This document shows positions 6,884 to 7,054 of a stretch of DNA of 7,054 nucleotides, piece after piece (position 1 is the stretch's first letter; each line of letters starts with the position of its first letter). The stretch lies in the NCBI GenBank assembly GCA_018828825.1, contig JAHJUV010000104.1, positions 1 to 7,054 on the forward strand, given 5' to 3'. Under the pieces are notes generated by a model. That model did not search any database, was not told where the DNA came from, and saw nothing but the letters and a program-made list of their open reading frames with translations. The stretch is from Planctomycetota bacterium (GTDB taxonomy: Bacteria; Planctomycetota; Phycisphaerae; Sedimentisphaerales; UBA12454). Made by a program: the position numbers and the translations under genes.

Positions 6884-7054
6884 ATGATTGAAAAAGTCAT
6901 AACAATTTTCGGGACAAGCAGGGCCAAAGACGGTGATAAGGTTTTCGAACTTGCGTATGAACTGGGCAAATTATGCGCCGAAGCTGGATTTACAATCGCT
7001 AACGGCGGTTACGGCGGGACAATGCTGGCGGCGGCAAAAGGGGCAAAATCGGCA
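6884..7054 (+). CDS. LOG-family (lysine-decarboxylase-like) nucleotide-binding protein, N-terminal part, truncated by window
   Basis: 57 residues are visible before the window ends. The start ITIFGTSRAKDGDKVFELA (6-24) is the first beta-alpha unit of a Rossmann-like fold. It is followed by AGFTIANGGYGGTM (34-47), the glycine-rich nucleotide-binding turn typical of LOG/lysine-decarboxylase-like proteins. Many LOG members cleave ribose-5'-monophosphate from cytokinin nucleotides or nucleoside monophosphates; others have unknown roles. The family's diagnostic PGGxGTxxE motif would lie beyond the window, so the exact subfamily cannot be assigned. ATG at 6884 is the natural start because the first strand begins right after it; the ribosome site is weak or absent. 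The gene begins 16 bases after the S23 gene, on the same strand, so the two are probably cotranscribed. Confidence 0.87.
   Translation, partial: MIEKVITIFGTSRAKDGDKVFELAYELGKLCAEAGFTIANGGYGGTMLAAAKGAKSA

Overview
All recognisable genes in this 7 kb window lie on the + strand and fall into two blocks. Positions 1 to about 3896 hold the 3' part of a type III restriction-modification operon: a mod methyltransferase cut off by the window edge, then a complete res helicase-nuclease whose start overlaps the mod stop by one base. Positions 4485 to 7054 hold ordinary cellular genes: a complete single-chain aconitase, a small four-helix-bundle (S23-type) protein overlapping its end, and the start of a LOG-family (lysine-decarboxylase-like) nucleotide-binding protein that runs off the window.

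Between the blocks (3897-4484) lies a small GIY-YIG nuclease-fold gene (4003-4269). It is bracketed by two intergenic segments that each carry long, mostly or fully complementary inverted repeats. The upstream one (3909-3987) has an 8 bp outer stem and an 11 bp inner stem. The downstream one (4337-4399) has a perfect 13 bp stem enclosing two small hairpins. Coding does not explain either. The unit may be a small mobile or self-regulated cassette sitting at the edge of a defence locus. This is the part most worth following up.

Organism: a bacterium with Shine-Dalgarno initiation (AGGAG, AGGAAG), TTG as well as ATG starts and sigma70-like promoter elements. The Aquifex-type aconitase and the free-standing S23 and GIY-YIG genes fit several environmental lineages. 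The protein style reminds me of anaerobic Planctomycetota (Phycisphaerae-like), but this is an impression from memory. Base composition differs sharply: a sample line in res (2161-2220) has 20 G+C of 60, while one in the aconitase (4801-4860) has 41 of 60. The restriction block was therefore probably acquired horizontally.

How the genes work together: Mod and Res would form one complex that methylates its recognition site on one strand and cleaves unmodified foreign DNA after ATP-driven translocation or sliding. The aconitase serves the citrate/isocitrate step of central metabolism. The S23 and LOG genes probably share its transcript, but no functional link to it can be read from the sequence. 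No tRNA, rRNA, CRISPR array or transposase was seen. No gene-free stretch exceeds 300 bases; the longest is 4270-4484 (215 bases).
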